Shown here: positions 28,264 through 36,178 of the stretch, in pieces | How positions within the stretch are numbered: position 1 is the stretch's first letter | Layout: each line of letters begins with the position of its first letter | DNA from: Roseomonas sp. | Lineage (GTDB): Bacteria; Pseudomonadota; Alphaproteobacteria; Acetobacterales; Acetobacteraceae | Length of the DNA: 64,000 nt | Assembly (NCBI GenBank): GCA_020249505.1 | Contig: JADCFN010000003.1 | Span: forward strand, 186,001 to 250,000 | Direction: 5' to 3' | Notes under the pieces: generated by a model | Told to the model about the DNA's origin: nothing | What the model saw: only the letters and a program-made list of their open reading frames with translations | Database searches by the model: none | Made by a program: the position numbers and the translations under genes

Positions 28264-28673
28264 GCCGGCGCATCCAGCGCATGCGCCATCAGATCATCCA
28301 GCGTGCAGATTTGCAGCGCCGCTTCATGCGTTGCTTCCAACAATACGGGCGGGGCGAAGCCCGCGCGGCGCGCTTCTTCCCAACGCGCGGCGCAAAGGCA
28401 CCAGCGATCCCCCGGCGAAAGCCCTGCAAAACCATATTCCGGGCGCGGCGTGGAAAGATCATTCCCCGCCGCCTTGCTGAAGTTCAGAAATTCGGCGCTG
28501 ACGTCGGCACAAACCACATGCAGCCCGATATCCTCAGGCCCCGTATTGCAGCAGCCGTCTCGAAAAAACCCTGTCAGCGGCGCCACCGAACACGGCAGCA
28601 AAGCCCCGCCCAGCACATTGCGCTTGCCGGCCTGATTTGAGGCCGGCTTCAGCCAATCGAAACTGCCACTCAT
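28260..28673 (-). CDS. DUF2237 family protein
   Basis: Conserved protein of unknown function, 137 aa. The whole family pattern can be read: [67 protein letters not shown] and [13 protein letters not shown]. Several conserved cysteines suggest metal or redox chemistry, but nothing firmer can be said. It is placed with 4-nt overlaps between pckA (upstream) and a histidine phosphatase (downstream), implying a polycistronic message. Confidence 0.93.
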   Translation of the reverse strand: MSGSFDWLKPASNQAGKRNVLGGALLPCSVAPLTGFFRDGCCNTGPEDIGLHVVCADVSAEFLNFSKAAGNDLSTPRPEYGFAGLSPGDRWCLCAARWEEARRAGFAPPVLLEATHEAALQICTLDDLMAHALDAPA

Positions 28674-30265
28674 GCCGCGGCGCGAATGGCGGCTGCCTTC
28701 ACATCCTCACCCACTGCATCTGCATAGGTGGCGAAATTCGCCTCAAACCGCGCCACCAAATCACGCGCCGTGCGATCATAAGCGGCCTTATCGGCCCAAG
28801 TATCGCGCGGGTTGAGCATTTCGCTCGGCACGCCGGGCAGCGCCTTCGGCACCATCAGGCCGAAGAAGGGATCGCGTTGGAATTCAACGCGGGCCAAGCT
28901 GCCATCAAGCGCGGCACGCAGCAGCGCGCGCGTGACACGGATGGGCATGCGGCTGCCGGTGCCGTAACCACCGCCGGTCCAGCCGGTATTCACCAGCCAG
29001 CAATCGGCGCCATGCCGCGCCATCAGCTCCGCCAACATCTTGCCATAGACTTCCGGCCGACGTGGCAGGAAGGGCGCGCCGAAGCAGGTGGAGAACGTCG
29101 CCTGAGGTTCCTTGCCCAGGCCCTTTTCGGTGCCCGCGACCCGCGCGGTATAGCCCGACAGGAAGTGATACATGGCCTGCGCCGGGGAGAGCTTGGCGAT
29201 TGGCGGCAACACGCCGAAAGCATCCGCCGTCAGCATCACCACATTGCGCGGCAGGCCAGCAGCGCCGCTTTCCACGATGTTCGGAATATAGGGCAGTGGA
29301 TAGCAGGACCGCGTATTTTCCGTGAGCTTGCCATCATTCAGGTCAAGCCGGCCGGCTTCATCAGCGATCACATTTTCCAGCACCGTGCCGAAACGATGTG
29401 ATGCGTCCCAGATTTGCGGCTCGGCCTCACGGCTGAGTTTAATCACCTTGGCGTAGCAGCCGCCTTCGAAATTGAAGACGCCGGCATCGGACCAGCCATG
29501 TTCATCATCGCCAATCAAATTGCGTTCCGGGTCAGAAGACAGCGTGGTCTTGCCCGTACCGGAAAGCCCGAAGAACAGCGCGACATCGCCCTTGTCGCCA
29601 ATATTGGCGCTGCAATGCATGGGCAGCACGCCCTTGGCGGGCAGCAGCCAATTCATGACGGTGAAAATGCTTTTCTTGATTTCCCCGGCATAGGATGTGC
29701 CAGCGATCACAATAGTTTTCGCGGCAAAGGAAAGCGCAATCACGGTTTCAGAACGGCAGCCATCCAGCGCCGGGTCAGCCTGAAATTCCGGTGCGTGCAG
29801 AATGGTGAAATCGGGCTGGAACCCCGCCAATTCGGCTGGCGCCGGGCGGATGAACATATTGCGCGCAAACAGCGCATGCCATGCATTGGTGGTGACCAGG
29901 CGCACGCGCACGCGATGCGCGGGATCGGCCCCGGCATAAAGATCCTGCGTGAAAAGCTCGGGCTTCGCACCAAGCCAACCGCGTACGCGGGCGGCAAGGT
30001 CAGAAAAGCGTTCCGGCGCCATGGGCTGATTGATTTTGCCCCACCAGATATCGGCGCGCACATCGGGGTCTTCCACCACGAACTTGTCTTGCACGGAACG
30101 GCCGGTATGGGTGCCGGTCACGGCAATAAAGGCGCCATCGGCGGAAAGCCGGCCTTCATTGCGGCGGAGCGCCTGCGCAATCAGCGCGGGCGGGGTGAGA
30201 TTCGCGTGAATGGTTTCAGCCCCGGTCACGCCAGTACCGGCCAAAGCTTGTGCAGCAACATTCAT
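28670..30265 (-). CDS. pckA: Phosphoenolpyruvate carboxykinase (ATP)
   Basis: Converts oxaloacetate plus ATP to phosphoenolpyruvate, the entry step of gluconeogenesis. The 531-aa protein has the ATP-type P-loop [18 protein letters not shown], the metal-site GDDEHGW, and catalytic [19 protein letters not shown]. At residue level it matches the bacterial ATP-dependent class, not the GTP form. It is the first gene of a run of overlapping genes. In other Alphaproteobacteria pckA lies beside chvI, and here chvI is less than 1 kb away on the opposite strand. Confidence 0.97.
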   Translation of the reverse strand: MNVAAQALAGTGVTGAETIHANLTPPALIAQALRRNEGRLSADGAFIAVTGTHTGRSVQDKFVVEDPDVRADIWWGKINQPMAPERFSDLAARVRGWLGAKPELFTQDLYAGADPAHRVRVRLVTTNAWHALFARNMFIRPAPAELAGFQPDFTILHAPEFQADPALDGCRSETVIALSFAAKTIVIAGTSYAGEIKKSIFTVMNWLLPAKGVLPMHCSANIGDKGDVALFFGLSGTGKTTLSSDPERNLIGDDEHGWSDAGVFNFEGGCYAKVIKLSREAEPQIWDASHRFGTVLENVIADEAGRLDLNDGKLTENTRSCYPLPYIPNIVESGAAGLPRNVVMLTADAFGVLPPIAKLSPAQAMYHFLSGYTARVAGTEKGLGKEPQATFSTCFGAPFLPRRPEVYGKMLAELMARHGADCWLVNTGWTGGGYGTGSRMPIRVTRALLRAALDGSLARVEFQRDPFFGLMVPKALPGVPSEMLNPRDTWADKAAYDRTARDLVARFEANFATYADAVGEDVKAAAIRAAA

Positions 30266-30365
30266 TTAAAGGACACCCCTCCAACCAACCTTCGATAGCG
30301 CCGCTCAGGCGGCTTACGCGCGCTCTATCGGGGCTGGTCGCGGCAGAATTGCGGCAGGCTCAGGC

Positions 30366-31106
30366 TTAGGCTGGGGCTTGCCCGGCCAGGGCCGCCCGCC
30401 CTTCCCGCGCTGCGCGAATCAGCGCCATACGCACGGCATCCGCATCGCCCAACGGGGCGGGGAAGGCAAGACGGCGGGATGCCTCGCCATCCGAAATATC
30501 GCAGCCATCGGGGTCCACCGTCACCAGGCGCCAGGGGCCTGGGGAGCCGCCCAATAGCCCGGTCGCAATCGCCGCCACCGCATCGGGGTGGTCTTCATTC
30601 ACATGGGCGATGATCTCGGCCTCGGCTGCCGCCACGGCCGCAACGGCGGCTTCATCGGGCGCCAGCGCGCTGGCCTTGAGCCGGACCGCCCGGGCAAAGC
30701 CCCCCACCAACAGGGCGCCGCCAATCGTCACGCGCCAGAGCGCGAAATCGCCGAAATCCGCGTAAAGCGCCGCGTAAGGGTGCACGGCCAGCCAGCGCGC
30801 CTTGAGTGCTGCCACCTGATCCGCCGGCACAAGCTCCGCGATCCCGGTCACCGTCACGCGGGGCGCGGTTTGTGGGTTGGGGCCGGTCGGCGCGCCGGTG
30901 ATCAGCAGGGCGCAGCGCGGATCCGCCTGCAAATGGCGCGTGTGTTCGGATAGCGAGGAGAGCAACACCAGCGGCGAAAGATCCGGCGCGCTGGCCGGCG
31001 TGACCAGGCTGGCGAAGGGCTGGCCGGCCTGGCCTGTCGCAAGGCTTGCCGCCCGCCCGGCGCGGATCAGCCGCCGCGCTTCCATTATGGCATCATACTG
31101 TTCCAT
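30366..31106 (-). CDS. HugZ-like pyridoxamine 5'-phosphate oxidase-fold protein with DUF2470 domain
   Basis: Split-barrel flavin/heme-binding fold, 246 aa. The N-terminal barrel ([32 protein letters not shown]) is followed by a C-terminal DUF2470 domain with the histidine-containing [15 protein letters not shown]. This is the architecture of HugZ-type proteins, which can oxidise heme for iron acquisition in some bacteria. No heme-uptake genes accompany it, so a heme role is not established. It is divergent from chvI, with only 95 bp holding both promoters. Confidence 0.88.
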   Translation of the reverse strand: MEQYDAIMEARRLIRAGRAASLATGQAGQPFASLVTPASAPDLSPLVLLSSLSEHTRHLQADPRCALLITGAPTGPNPQTAPRVTVTGIAELVPADQVAALKARWLAVHPYAALYADFGDFALWRVTIGGALLVGGFARAVRLKASALAPDEAAVAAVAAAEAEIIAHVNEDHPDAVAAIATGLLGGSPGPWRLVTVDPDGCDISDGEASRRLAFPAPLGDADAVRMALIRAAREGRAALAGQAPA

Positions 31107-31201
31107 CGCCCTTCTCCGGCCTGCCTACTGCCACAATTAGCTCGCACTATATCCATCGTCGCGGCAAAAGGATGTCACGGCCGCGTCAGAGGTGCACAGC
31201 A

Positions 31202-31903
31202 ATGCCGCAAACCATCGCCCTTGTGGATGATGACCGCAATATCCTCACTTCTGTGTCCATGACCCTGGAACAGGAAGGCTATCAGGTGCGCACCTATACG
31301 GATGGGGAAAGCGCGCTGCAGGGCCTGCTGGCCAAGCCGGCCGATCTGGCGGTGCTGGACATCAAAATGCCGCGCATGGATGGCATGGAATTGCTCCAGC
31401 GGCTCCGCCAGCGCAGCAATATGCCGGTGGTGTTTCTGACTTCCAAGGATGAGGAGGTGGATGAGCTGATGGGGCTGCGCCTTGGTGCCGATGATTACAT
31501 CACCAAGCCCTTTTCGCAGCGCTTGTTGCTGGAACGCATCCGCGCCTTGCTGCGCCGGAATGAAGGTGCGCGGGCAGAAGGTTCGGGCGCGCCGCCCGGC
31601 GGCGTGCTGGGGCGCGGTGACCTGATGCTGGATGAGACGAAGCACACCTGCCTGTGGAAGGGCAAACAGGTGCAATTGACCGTCACGGAATTCCTGCTGG
31701 TGAAGGCACTCGCGCTGCGCCCGGGGATGGTGAAGAACCGCGACCAGCTGATTGATGCCGCTTATGGCGAAAACATCTATGTGGATGACCGCACGATTGA
31801 CAGCCATGTGAAGCGCATCCGCCGCAAATTCCGCCATACGGATGGGGATTTCGACCAGATCGAAACCCTTTACGGCATCGGCTATCGTTATAAGGAGAAT
31901 TGA
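31202..31903 (+). CDS. chvI: ChvI-family OmpR-type response regulator
   Basis: Two-component response regulator, 233 aa, acting on envelope or acid stress and symbiosis/virulence genes in Alphaproteobacteria. The receiver domain has the acidic pocket (ALVDDDRN), phosphoacceptor in [13 protein letters not shown] and the lysine in DYITKPFS. The winged-helix domain ends [14 protein letters not shown] and then [10 protein letters not shown]. The ATG at 31202 is chosen over the track's 31046. Its kinase ChvG, usually downstream, is not present in this window. The last 88 bp recur 2297 bp downstream, so the 3' end appears to have been replaced by an inserted element. Confidence 0.95.
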   Translation: MPQTIALVDDDRNILTSVSMTLEQEGYQVRTYTDGESALQGLLAKPADLAVLDIKMPRMDGMELLQRLRQRSNMPVVFLTSKDEEVDELMGLRLGADDYITKPFSQRLLLERIRALLRRNEGARAEGSGAPPGGVLGRGDLMLDETKHTCLWKGKQVQLTVTEFLLVKALALRPGMVKNRDQLIDAAYGENIYVDDRTIDSHVKRIRRKFRHTDGDFDQIETLYGIGYRYKEN

Positions 31904-31905
31904 GG
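31818..31905 (+). repeat. Direct repeat, left copy: 3' end of chvI (putative attachment site)
   Basis: This 88-bp segment, ending just past the chvI stop codon, matches 34115-34202 at about 77 of 88 positions by hand alignment, with a constant offset of 2297 bp and no gaps. The two copies are exactly identical over 31841-31863 (23 bp). They are identical again around the stop codon. This copy completes the intact chvI. It is followed by a short hairpin (GAGGGG/CCCCTC) with an A-tail rather than a terminator T-tail. Confidence 0.9.
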
Positions 31906-31957
31906 GGTTCTCCCCTCAAAAAATGGCGATTACGCACTTCCCAAACACGAGCCCGAA

Positions 31958-32254
31958 TCAGAGCCCAAGTTCGGCCTTCAACTGCTTCACGCGCTGAGCA
32001 AGCCTGTTGATTTTCCGCTCCCGGGCTGGACTCACATTATCCTCGTCGCTGGATAGCTGGCGCAGGGCAGCCACCTCCGATTCGGCTCGCGCAAGCTCGG
32101 CGACCTTGTTCTGATCCATGCTCTGGGCTCCCCCGTGGCCGGGCTTGTGCCGCGCGACTGCCGCCAGCTTCTCGCGGAACGCGGCCTCGGACTCGTCTGC
32201 GCCGATGTCACGGGCGACCTCCTCGAACCTATCACTCTGTTCCGCCGGTGTCAT
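31958..32254 (-). CDS. Small hypothetical coiled-coil protein of the PIN module
   Basis: A 98-aa protein with no recognised name. The first part, SDRFEEVARDIGADESEAAFREKLAAVARHKP, resembles a short conserved segment I associate with small alphaproteobacterial proteins near toxin genes (memory, not a search). The second half (VAELARAESEVAALRQL...INRLAQRVKQLKAELGL) has a heptad pattern suggesting a coiled coil and oligomerisation. The ATG at 32254 has AAGGGAG six bases upstream, better than the track start at 32269. It overlaps the PIN gene's 3' end, so it is third in a coupled minus-strand trio. Confidence 0.7.
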   Translation of the reverse strand: MTPAEQSDRFEEVARDIGADESEAAFREKLAAVARHKPGHGGAQSMDQNKVAELARAESEVAALRQLSSDEDNVSPARERKINRLAQRVKQLKAELGL

Positions 32255-32762
32255 TATCGCTCCCTTCAAACAACGGCCCTATAGGCACACTCTGCGAAGG
32301 TCGACATATCTTTAACAGGTTGCCATCACCCCCGATGATTGTATTGTCTAAAGCAAGAATCTTGTCATCAAACGTGTGCAACTCAGATACTCTTGCTCTC
32401 TGCGCGGACGCCAGATGAACAGCATCGGGGGGCTTGAGCCTCACTAGGCCTGTGGCTTGCATAGACTGCGCCCTTCGTCCAATAGCAAGGTCGACCGGCA
32501 CGATCAAAATATAGCTTTTCTCGAAAAAAGCGGGTAGGTTATCAATTGGGCTAGAAACGACCTTTGGGCTTCTGCAGACCTCAGCAAGGGTAAATGCCGA
32601 TGTCACAATTTCATATTTCCCACTCTGAGCCCCCTCAAGAATATTGAGGCACATGCTATAACGGTTTTCCATCCCGCCGTCCTTAACGGGGACGGCCTTC
32701 TCTTCTGCGATGAATGCGATCCATGCGCAGGAGTCCCAGTAGACGCGCCGCGCCTTAGCCAT
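32232..32762 (-). CDS. PIN-domain ribonuclease (VapC-like toxin candidate)
   Basis: A 176-aa PIN-fold protein. The four acidic positions of a metal-dependent PIN nuclease are visible: Asp10 in VYWDSCAW, Glu61 in TLAEVCRSP, Asp113 in PPDAVHLASA, and Asp132/133 in LHTFDDKIL. It is longer than classic VapC (about 130-140 aa), with an insert after the first strand and a 30-residue C-terminal tail. The ATG overlaps the stop of the 286-aa gene by 8 nt, and its own end overlaps a small gene. PIN toxins cleave specific RNAs and are neutralised by an upstream-encoded partner, so the 286-aa protein is the candidate antitoxin or targeting factor. Confidence 0.88.
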   Translation of the reverse strand: MAKARRVYWDSCAWIAFIAEEKAVPVKDGGMENRYSMCLNILEGAQSGKYEIVTSAFTLAEVCRSPKVVSSPIDNLPAFFEKSYILIVPVDLAIGRRAQSMQATGLVRLKPPDAVHLASAQRARVSELHTFDDKILALDNTIIGGDGNLLKICRPSQSVPIGPLFEGSDNDTGGTE

Positions 32763-33615
32763 CGCTTCTCAGCGCCTCCAAATACTCAGATGCTTCCAAG
32801 CCATTGGTGAAGCCGGGCGATACAATAGCCGCGAAGCTAGGCAACTCACTGTCATCTGCAAACACATGAACCCCGTCTACCTCGACGGAACCAATGTCTT
32901 CCAAATCCTTATAGTTAACAACCCCGTAGACGGTGATTCGCATACCCTTCAAGACTTCGCCGATTTCATAGTGACCAATTCTGTCTAGTGCGCTGCCAAC
33001 GGCAATACACTTGACCATTTGCCCGTCCAGCCGGGATCGAAGCCACAACACTGGCCGCTGGTACCCGTCGAGTTCTACCCGCGTTATCGTGCCTTCAATA
33101 GAACCGAGTTCTTTATGTGGAACTGGCTGCGGTGCGCGAAACATTTGGATAGCAGAAATAGAAGTGCCGACGGTCTGTTTAGTAATTTCAATTGGCGGTG
33201 CTGCTACATAATTGGAGAAGTCTATGGCAGTTTGGGCTAAGCCATTGGTAATTCGGTCATAAACCTTCTCAACCTTTTCAACAAGCGCATCGGAGAAATA
33301 CGCCGGGCGACCCCGTCCCGTAGACAGTGCCTGAAAACCCTGCGCAGCGGAAGTCACGACCTGTTCAGCCCTGCGATCAATATTCATCGCGTGAGATTTG
33401 GGAAACGGAGTAATTTCAAAAGACAATGGGGAATTGCGAGTCACGTTCGTGACGCGCCAGACGATTTCCTTCTTTCCATCGTCCGCCATAGCCTCTTCGA
33501 CACCCTTCAGCACCCCAACGAAATCTTGGATCTGAGCCAGCAGGTCTTCGACCGTGGGAGCGTCTTCGCCGTCCACGTCATTGCCTTTGACCGTAATCCT
33601 AATGGGTTTTGCCAA
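32755..33615 (-). CDS. Hypothetical protein paired with the PIN gene; possible antitoxin or RNA-binding partner
   Basis: A 286-aa protein of no family I can name. Residues 1-70 look like a compact alpha/beta unit (PIRITVKGNDVDGEDAPTVE...). A helical middle (about 80-140) includes ALVEKVEKVYDRITNG. From about 170 a beta-rich stretch (GSIEGTITRVELDGYQRPVLW, MRITVYGVVNYKDLEDIGSV) resembles a small OB-like barrel, suggesting nucleic-acid binding (inference). The start is TTG, supported by GGAGG eight to nine bases upstream. It is first in the trio and overlaps the PIN gene by 8 nt. It is much larger than a VapB-type antitoxin. Confidence 0.75.
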   Translation of the reverse strand: MAKPIRITVKGNDVDGEDAPTVEDLLAQIQDFVGVLKGVEEAMADDGKKEIVWRVTNVTRNSPLSFEITPFPKSHAMNIDRRAEQVVTSAAQGFQALSTGRGRPAYFSDALVEKVEKVYDRITNGLAQTAIDFSNYVAAPPIEITKQTVGTSISAIQMFRAPQPVPHKELGSIEGTITRVELDGYQRPVLWLRSRLDGQMVKCIAVGSALDRIGHYEIGEVLKGMRITVYGVVNYKDLEDIGSVEVDGVHVFADDSELPSFAAIVSPGFTNGLEASEYLEALRSDG

Positions 33616-33689
33616 CTTCAGCGCCTCCGGCGCAGATTCTACAATCCGAACGAGCCCCGGTAAAGCAGTCTTTTCCCTGCCCCCCCGTT

Positions 33690-33950
33690 AAGTGCCAGAC
33701 CGGCGTGGGCCGCGTCGCTCGGCCCCACCCATCCGATGGCTTTAGCGAAAGCCGTACACCGCATACCCTGCTTGCAACGGCAGAGAGCGGGCATGGGGTC
33801 ACCATCATTCCGTCGCCCCCTCGAACCGACCGATACCAGCTGCAGGTTGTCGCGCTCACTTATCAAGGCGATGCGCTACCAGAACGTGCAGCGATCTATT
33901 GGGACAGGGGCAGACCTTTGCCGCGCTATGCGGTGGCCTTCTGCGGCATG
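33690..33950 (+). pseudogene. C-terminal fragment of a LysR-family regulator
   Basis: The plus-strand frame of the ORF at 33609 encodes ESRTPHTLLATAESGHGVTI, followed by IIPS and later YWDRGRPLPRYAVAFC. This is the end of a LysR substrate-binding domain, where homologues read ESxxPHTLLALAEAGHGVAIIPS...WDxRRxLPxYAxxFC. No helix-turn-helix or other upstream part exists. The remainder of the ORF on both sides is not protein-like, and the reading seems to shift near 33950. It is a decayed leftover between the 286-aa gene and the right chvI repeat, probably picked up during island rearrangement. Confidence 0.7.
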
Positions 33951-34114
33951 TTCGGCGCGTGTTTGCAGTGGGTCTTCTCGATATCACGCCCGAACAAGGC
34001 AGACAGATCACTGCAGCGAGGAAGCCGTTTGCCAGGGAAAAGGAAAGATGCGTCGCAGGCGCGATTATCTTGCACGGCTTTGACGCTCATCACCTGATAA
34101 AAAGCTCCGCAAAG
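33951..34114. other. Non-coding junction between LysR remnant and right chvI repeat
   Basis: No open frame here shows recognisable protein features on either strand, and I see no tRNA, terminator or integrase remnant. Together with 33616-33689 and the LysR fragment it makes about 600 bp without an intact gene. The segment 33616-33689 probably contains the promoter of the 286-aa/PIN operon. Confidence 0.5.
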
Positions 34115-34202
34115 TCCGCCGGAAGTTCTGCCAAACAGATGGGGATTTCGACCAGATCGAGACGCTTTATGGCATTGGGTATCGCTATAAGGAGAATTGA
34201 GG
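34115..34202 (+). repeat. Direct repeat, right copy: displaced chvI 3' end (putative attachment site)
   Basis: The reading frame still encodes [20 protein letters not shown] and GIGYRYKEN, then a stop. It is almost the same protein tail as chvI, although many third codon positions differ. It has no start or upstream chvI sequence. A good intrinsic terminator follows it directly, so this is likely the original chvI end, and the left copy arrived with the element. Confidence 0.9.
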
Positions 34203-34223
34203 CGCGACATCGCCGCGCCTTTT
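34200..34223 (+). terminator. Intrinsic terminator after the displaced chvI tail
   Basis: Perfect 7-bp stem AGGCGCG/CGCGCCT with a 7-nt loop, followed by TTTCC. It lies directly after the stop codon in the right chvI copy and before the convergent apaG. It probably was the native chvI terminator and is now 2.3 kb from the functional gene. Confidence 0.7.
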
Positions 34224-34224
34224 C

Positions 34225-34638
34225 CTAATGCAACCGCGCCGAAGGCAGATGCGGGCTGTCCAGGCTGAAATCGGGAATGGCGACATCAAACGCCTCACCC
34301 GTTTCGCGCACCACCATGTGATAGGCGCCGCGCATGAAGCCCGATGGTGTGCCTAAAGGCGTGCCAGAGGTATATTCAAACCGCCCGCCCGGTTCCAGGA
34401 TGGGCTGTTCACCGACCACGCCCGCCCCTTGCACCTGTTGTGTGCGCCCGGTGCCATCCATGATCTGCCAGGTGCGGCGGATAAGCTGCACCGTTTCTGG
34501 GCCCAGATTGGCGATTTCCACCTGATAGGCCCAGACGAATTGAGCGCTCTCAGGCATGGATTGCTCAGCCAGATAAAAGGCGCGCACCGCCACCCTTATC
34601 CCCCGCGTCGTCGCGATGAATGAATCACCTTTAGTCAT
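34225..34638 (-). CDS. apaG: ApaG protein
   Basis: ApaG is a fibronectin-III-like fold protein linked to Co2+/Mg2+ resistance and diadenosine polyphosphate levels. The 137-aa sequence shows the family blocks: QFVWAYQVEIANLGPETVQLIRRTWQI, VQGAGVVGEQPILEPGGRFEYTSG, TPSGFMRGAYHMV and DVAIPDFSLD. The ATG at 34638 is used; the track's 34659 is a TTG seven codons upstream. It sits between the island and metZ on the same strand as metZ, with 69 bp between the metZ stop and the apaG start. Confidence 0.95.
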   Translation of the reverse strand: MTKGDSFIATTRGIRVAVRAFYLAEQSMPESAQFVWAYQVEIANLGPETVQLIRRTWQIMDGTGRTQQVQGAGVVGEQPILEPGGRFEYTSGTPLGTPSGFMRGAYHMVVRETGEAFDVAIPDFSLDSPHLPSARLH

Positions 34639-34707
34639 TTTTGCCTTCCTCGCCGCCAATTCAGCACAGCAATCGGGCTCTTTGTAAAGTTTTTTATGAG
34701 CTTGCCC

Positions 34708-35910
34708 TCATGAAGCCGCAGCATCCAATGCTTCGGCCAAATCGTCAATCAGGTCGGCCACATCCTCAAGCCCCACGGAAAGCCGCACCGTGCCATCGGT
34801 AATGCCAAGCTTGGCGCGTTCCTCAGCACCCACCCGCATATGGGTGGTGGTGGCGGGGTGGGTCGCCATGGATTTCGCATCGCCCAGGTTATTGGCGATA
34901 TCAATCAGCTTCAGCGCATCCATGAAGCGGAAGCAGGCTTCCTTGCCGCCCTTGATGTCGAAACTCACCAAGGTGCCGCCGGCCGACATTTGCGCCATGG
35001 CGAGCTTCTGCTGCGGATGATCCGCGCGGAAGGGATAGAGCACGCGCGCAACCTCCGCCCGTTCCGCCAGCATATCGGCAATGGCGGAAGCGCTGCGGCA
35101 CATGGCGGGGATGCGCAGATGCAGCGTCTCCAACCCCTTCAGGATCACCCAGGCATTGAAGGCGCTGATGGAAGGGCCAGTATTGCGGATGAAGGGCTGC
35201 AAAACCTCATCCACCCATTTCTTCGATCCCATAACGCAGCCGCCCAGCACGCGGCCCTGCCCGTCAAAATGCTTGGTCGCGGAATAAACAACGATATCCG
35301 CGCCGAAGCTCATGGGCTTTTGCAGCAAGGGGGTGGCGAAGACATTATCCACCACCACCAAAGCGCCAGCCTGATGCGCCAGATCACACACGGCGCGGAG
35401 ATCCACAATTTCCAGCATGGGGTTGGAGGGCGTTTCCAGCAGCACCATGGTTGCCGGGCGCGACAGGGCCGCGCGCCATTGCGCCAGATCACTGCCATCC
35501 ACGAATTCGGTTTCCACGCCATAGCGCGGCAGCAGGGTTGAGACGATCCAATGGCAGGAACCAAACAGCGCGCGGGAAGCCACCACGCGGTCGCCGGCTT
35601 TCAGATGGGACAACATCGCCGAATGCACCGCCGCCATGCCGGTCGCCGTCGCGCGGCAGGCTTCCGCCCCTTCCAGGGCCGCCAAGCGCGCTTCCAACAT
35701 GCTGACGGTCGGGTTGCCGAAGCGCGAATATTGGTAATGCACTTCCGTGCCGGCGAAAGTCGCCTCCGCCTGGGCCGCGCTGTCATAGACAAAGCCCGAG
35801 GTCAAATACATCGCTTCCGCCAGCTCATCGAAGTTGGAGCGCATGAGCCCGCCGCGGACAAGCTGCGTCGCGGGGCGAAGGGGGCGGGTAGGGCGAGATT
35901 TTTTCGGCAC
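34708..35910 (-). CDS. metZ: O-succinylhomoserine sulfhydrylase MetZ
   Basis: PLP enzyme of the Cys/Met metabolism family, making homocysteine directly from O-succinylhomoserine (or acetylhomoserine) and sulfide. The 400-aa protein has RPATQLVRGGLMRSNFDELAEAMYLT at the N-terminus. The PLP lysine lies in VVYSATKHFDGQGRVLGG, and the aspartate binding the cofactor nitrogen lies in LVVVDNVFATPLLQKP. The start is GTG with GAGAGG eight bases upstream. A SAM-II-like riboswitch lies in its 5' leader, so expression should fall when SAM is abundant. Confidence 0.94.
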   Translation of the reverse strand: MPKKSRPTRPLRPATQLVRGGLMRSNFDELAEAMYLTSGFVYDSAAQAEATFAGTEVHYQYSRFGNPTVSMLEARLAALEGAEACRATATGMAAVHSAMLSHLKAGDRVVASRALFGSCHWIVSTLLPRYGVETEFVDGSDLAQWRAALSRPATMVLLETPSNPMLEIVDLRAVCDLAHQAGALVVVDNVFATPLLQKPMSFGADIVVYSATKHFDGQGRVLGGCVMGSKKWVDEVLQPFIRNTGPSISAFNAWVILKGLETLHLRIPAMCRSASAIADMLAERAEVARVLYPFRADHPQQKLAMAQMSAGGTLVSFDIKGGKEACFRFMDALKLIDIANNLGDAKSMATHPATTTHMRVGAEERAKLGITDGTVRLSVGLEDVADLIDDLAEALDAAAS

Positions 35911-35971
35911 GGCTGGAACCTCTCACACAATGATGGCGTCCAGCCCCTGCCGGGAACGAGGCATGATAACC

Positions 35972-36064
35972 CCGCGGCCCTTTAGCGCGTTTGTTTTCGC
36001 GGATGTCGCCACCCACGCCCTTTCGGAACCTCGCCGCAAGAAGACCGGACAAATCGCGAGGATC
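35972..36064 (-). promoter_or_regulatory. SAM-II-like riboswitch in the metZ leader, with an extra stem-loop
   Basis: On the minus strand, P1 can form between CCTCGC (36057-36062) and GCGAGG (36029-36034), and its loop carries the SAM-II signature GATTTG...CTTGC (here GATTTGTCCGGTCTTCTTGC). The second signature CGCTAAAGGG lies at 35978-35987, preceded by AAACAAA. The classical motif has these two parts close together. Here about 35 nt are inserted, including an 8-bp stem with two wobbles and a GCGA tetraloop (about 35999-36018). MetZ is a known SAM-II target in Alphaproteobacteria. The match is by eye. Confidence 0.72.
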
Positions 36065-36178
36065 AGTTTCGCAACCGATAATTGAGTCATAAGGCGTGAT
36101 GCGCCCGCAGGTCAAGAATGCAGGATGGCTTGCATCGCAGCCGCGCCCATGGGTTCATCCGATCCGGAGGAAATCATC

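Larger units (their letters stand above)
31841..34160. mobile_element. Small genomic island or island remnant inserted at the 3' end of chvI
   Basis: The block is bounded by the two copies of the chvI tail, whose shared 23-bp core (31841-31863 and 34138-34160) is the likely crossover site. Within it are three minus-strand genes (286-aa protein, PIN protein, 103-aa protein) and a LysR fragment. Base composition drops: the 60-nt lines at 32881 and 33181 count 47% and 42% G+C, well below the surrounding genes. There is no integrase, transposase or terminal inverted repeat, so this is a mini-element mobilised in trans, a deletion remnant, or a block acquired by homologous recombination. The exact boundaries are inferred. 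Confidence 0.75.

Noticed and set aside
31902-31923. Hairpin GAGGGG/CCCCTC after chvI as a terminator
   Set aside because: It is followed by A's, not T's, on the coding strand, and on the other strand the T's precede the stem.
33926-34210. 94-aa minus ORF across the right chvI repeat
   Set aside because: Antisense to the duplicated chvI tail; a similar shadow occurs at the left copy (31683..31937).
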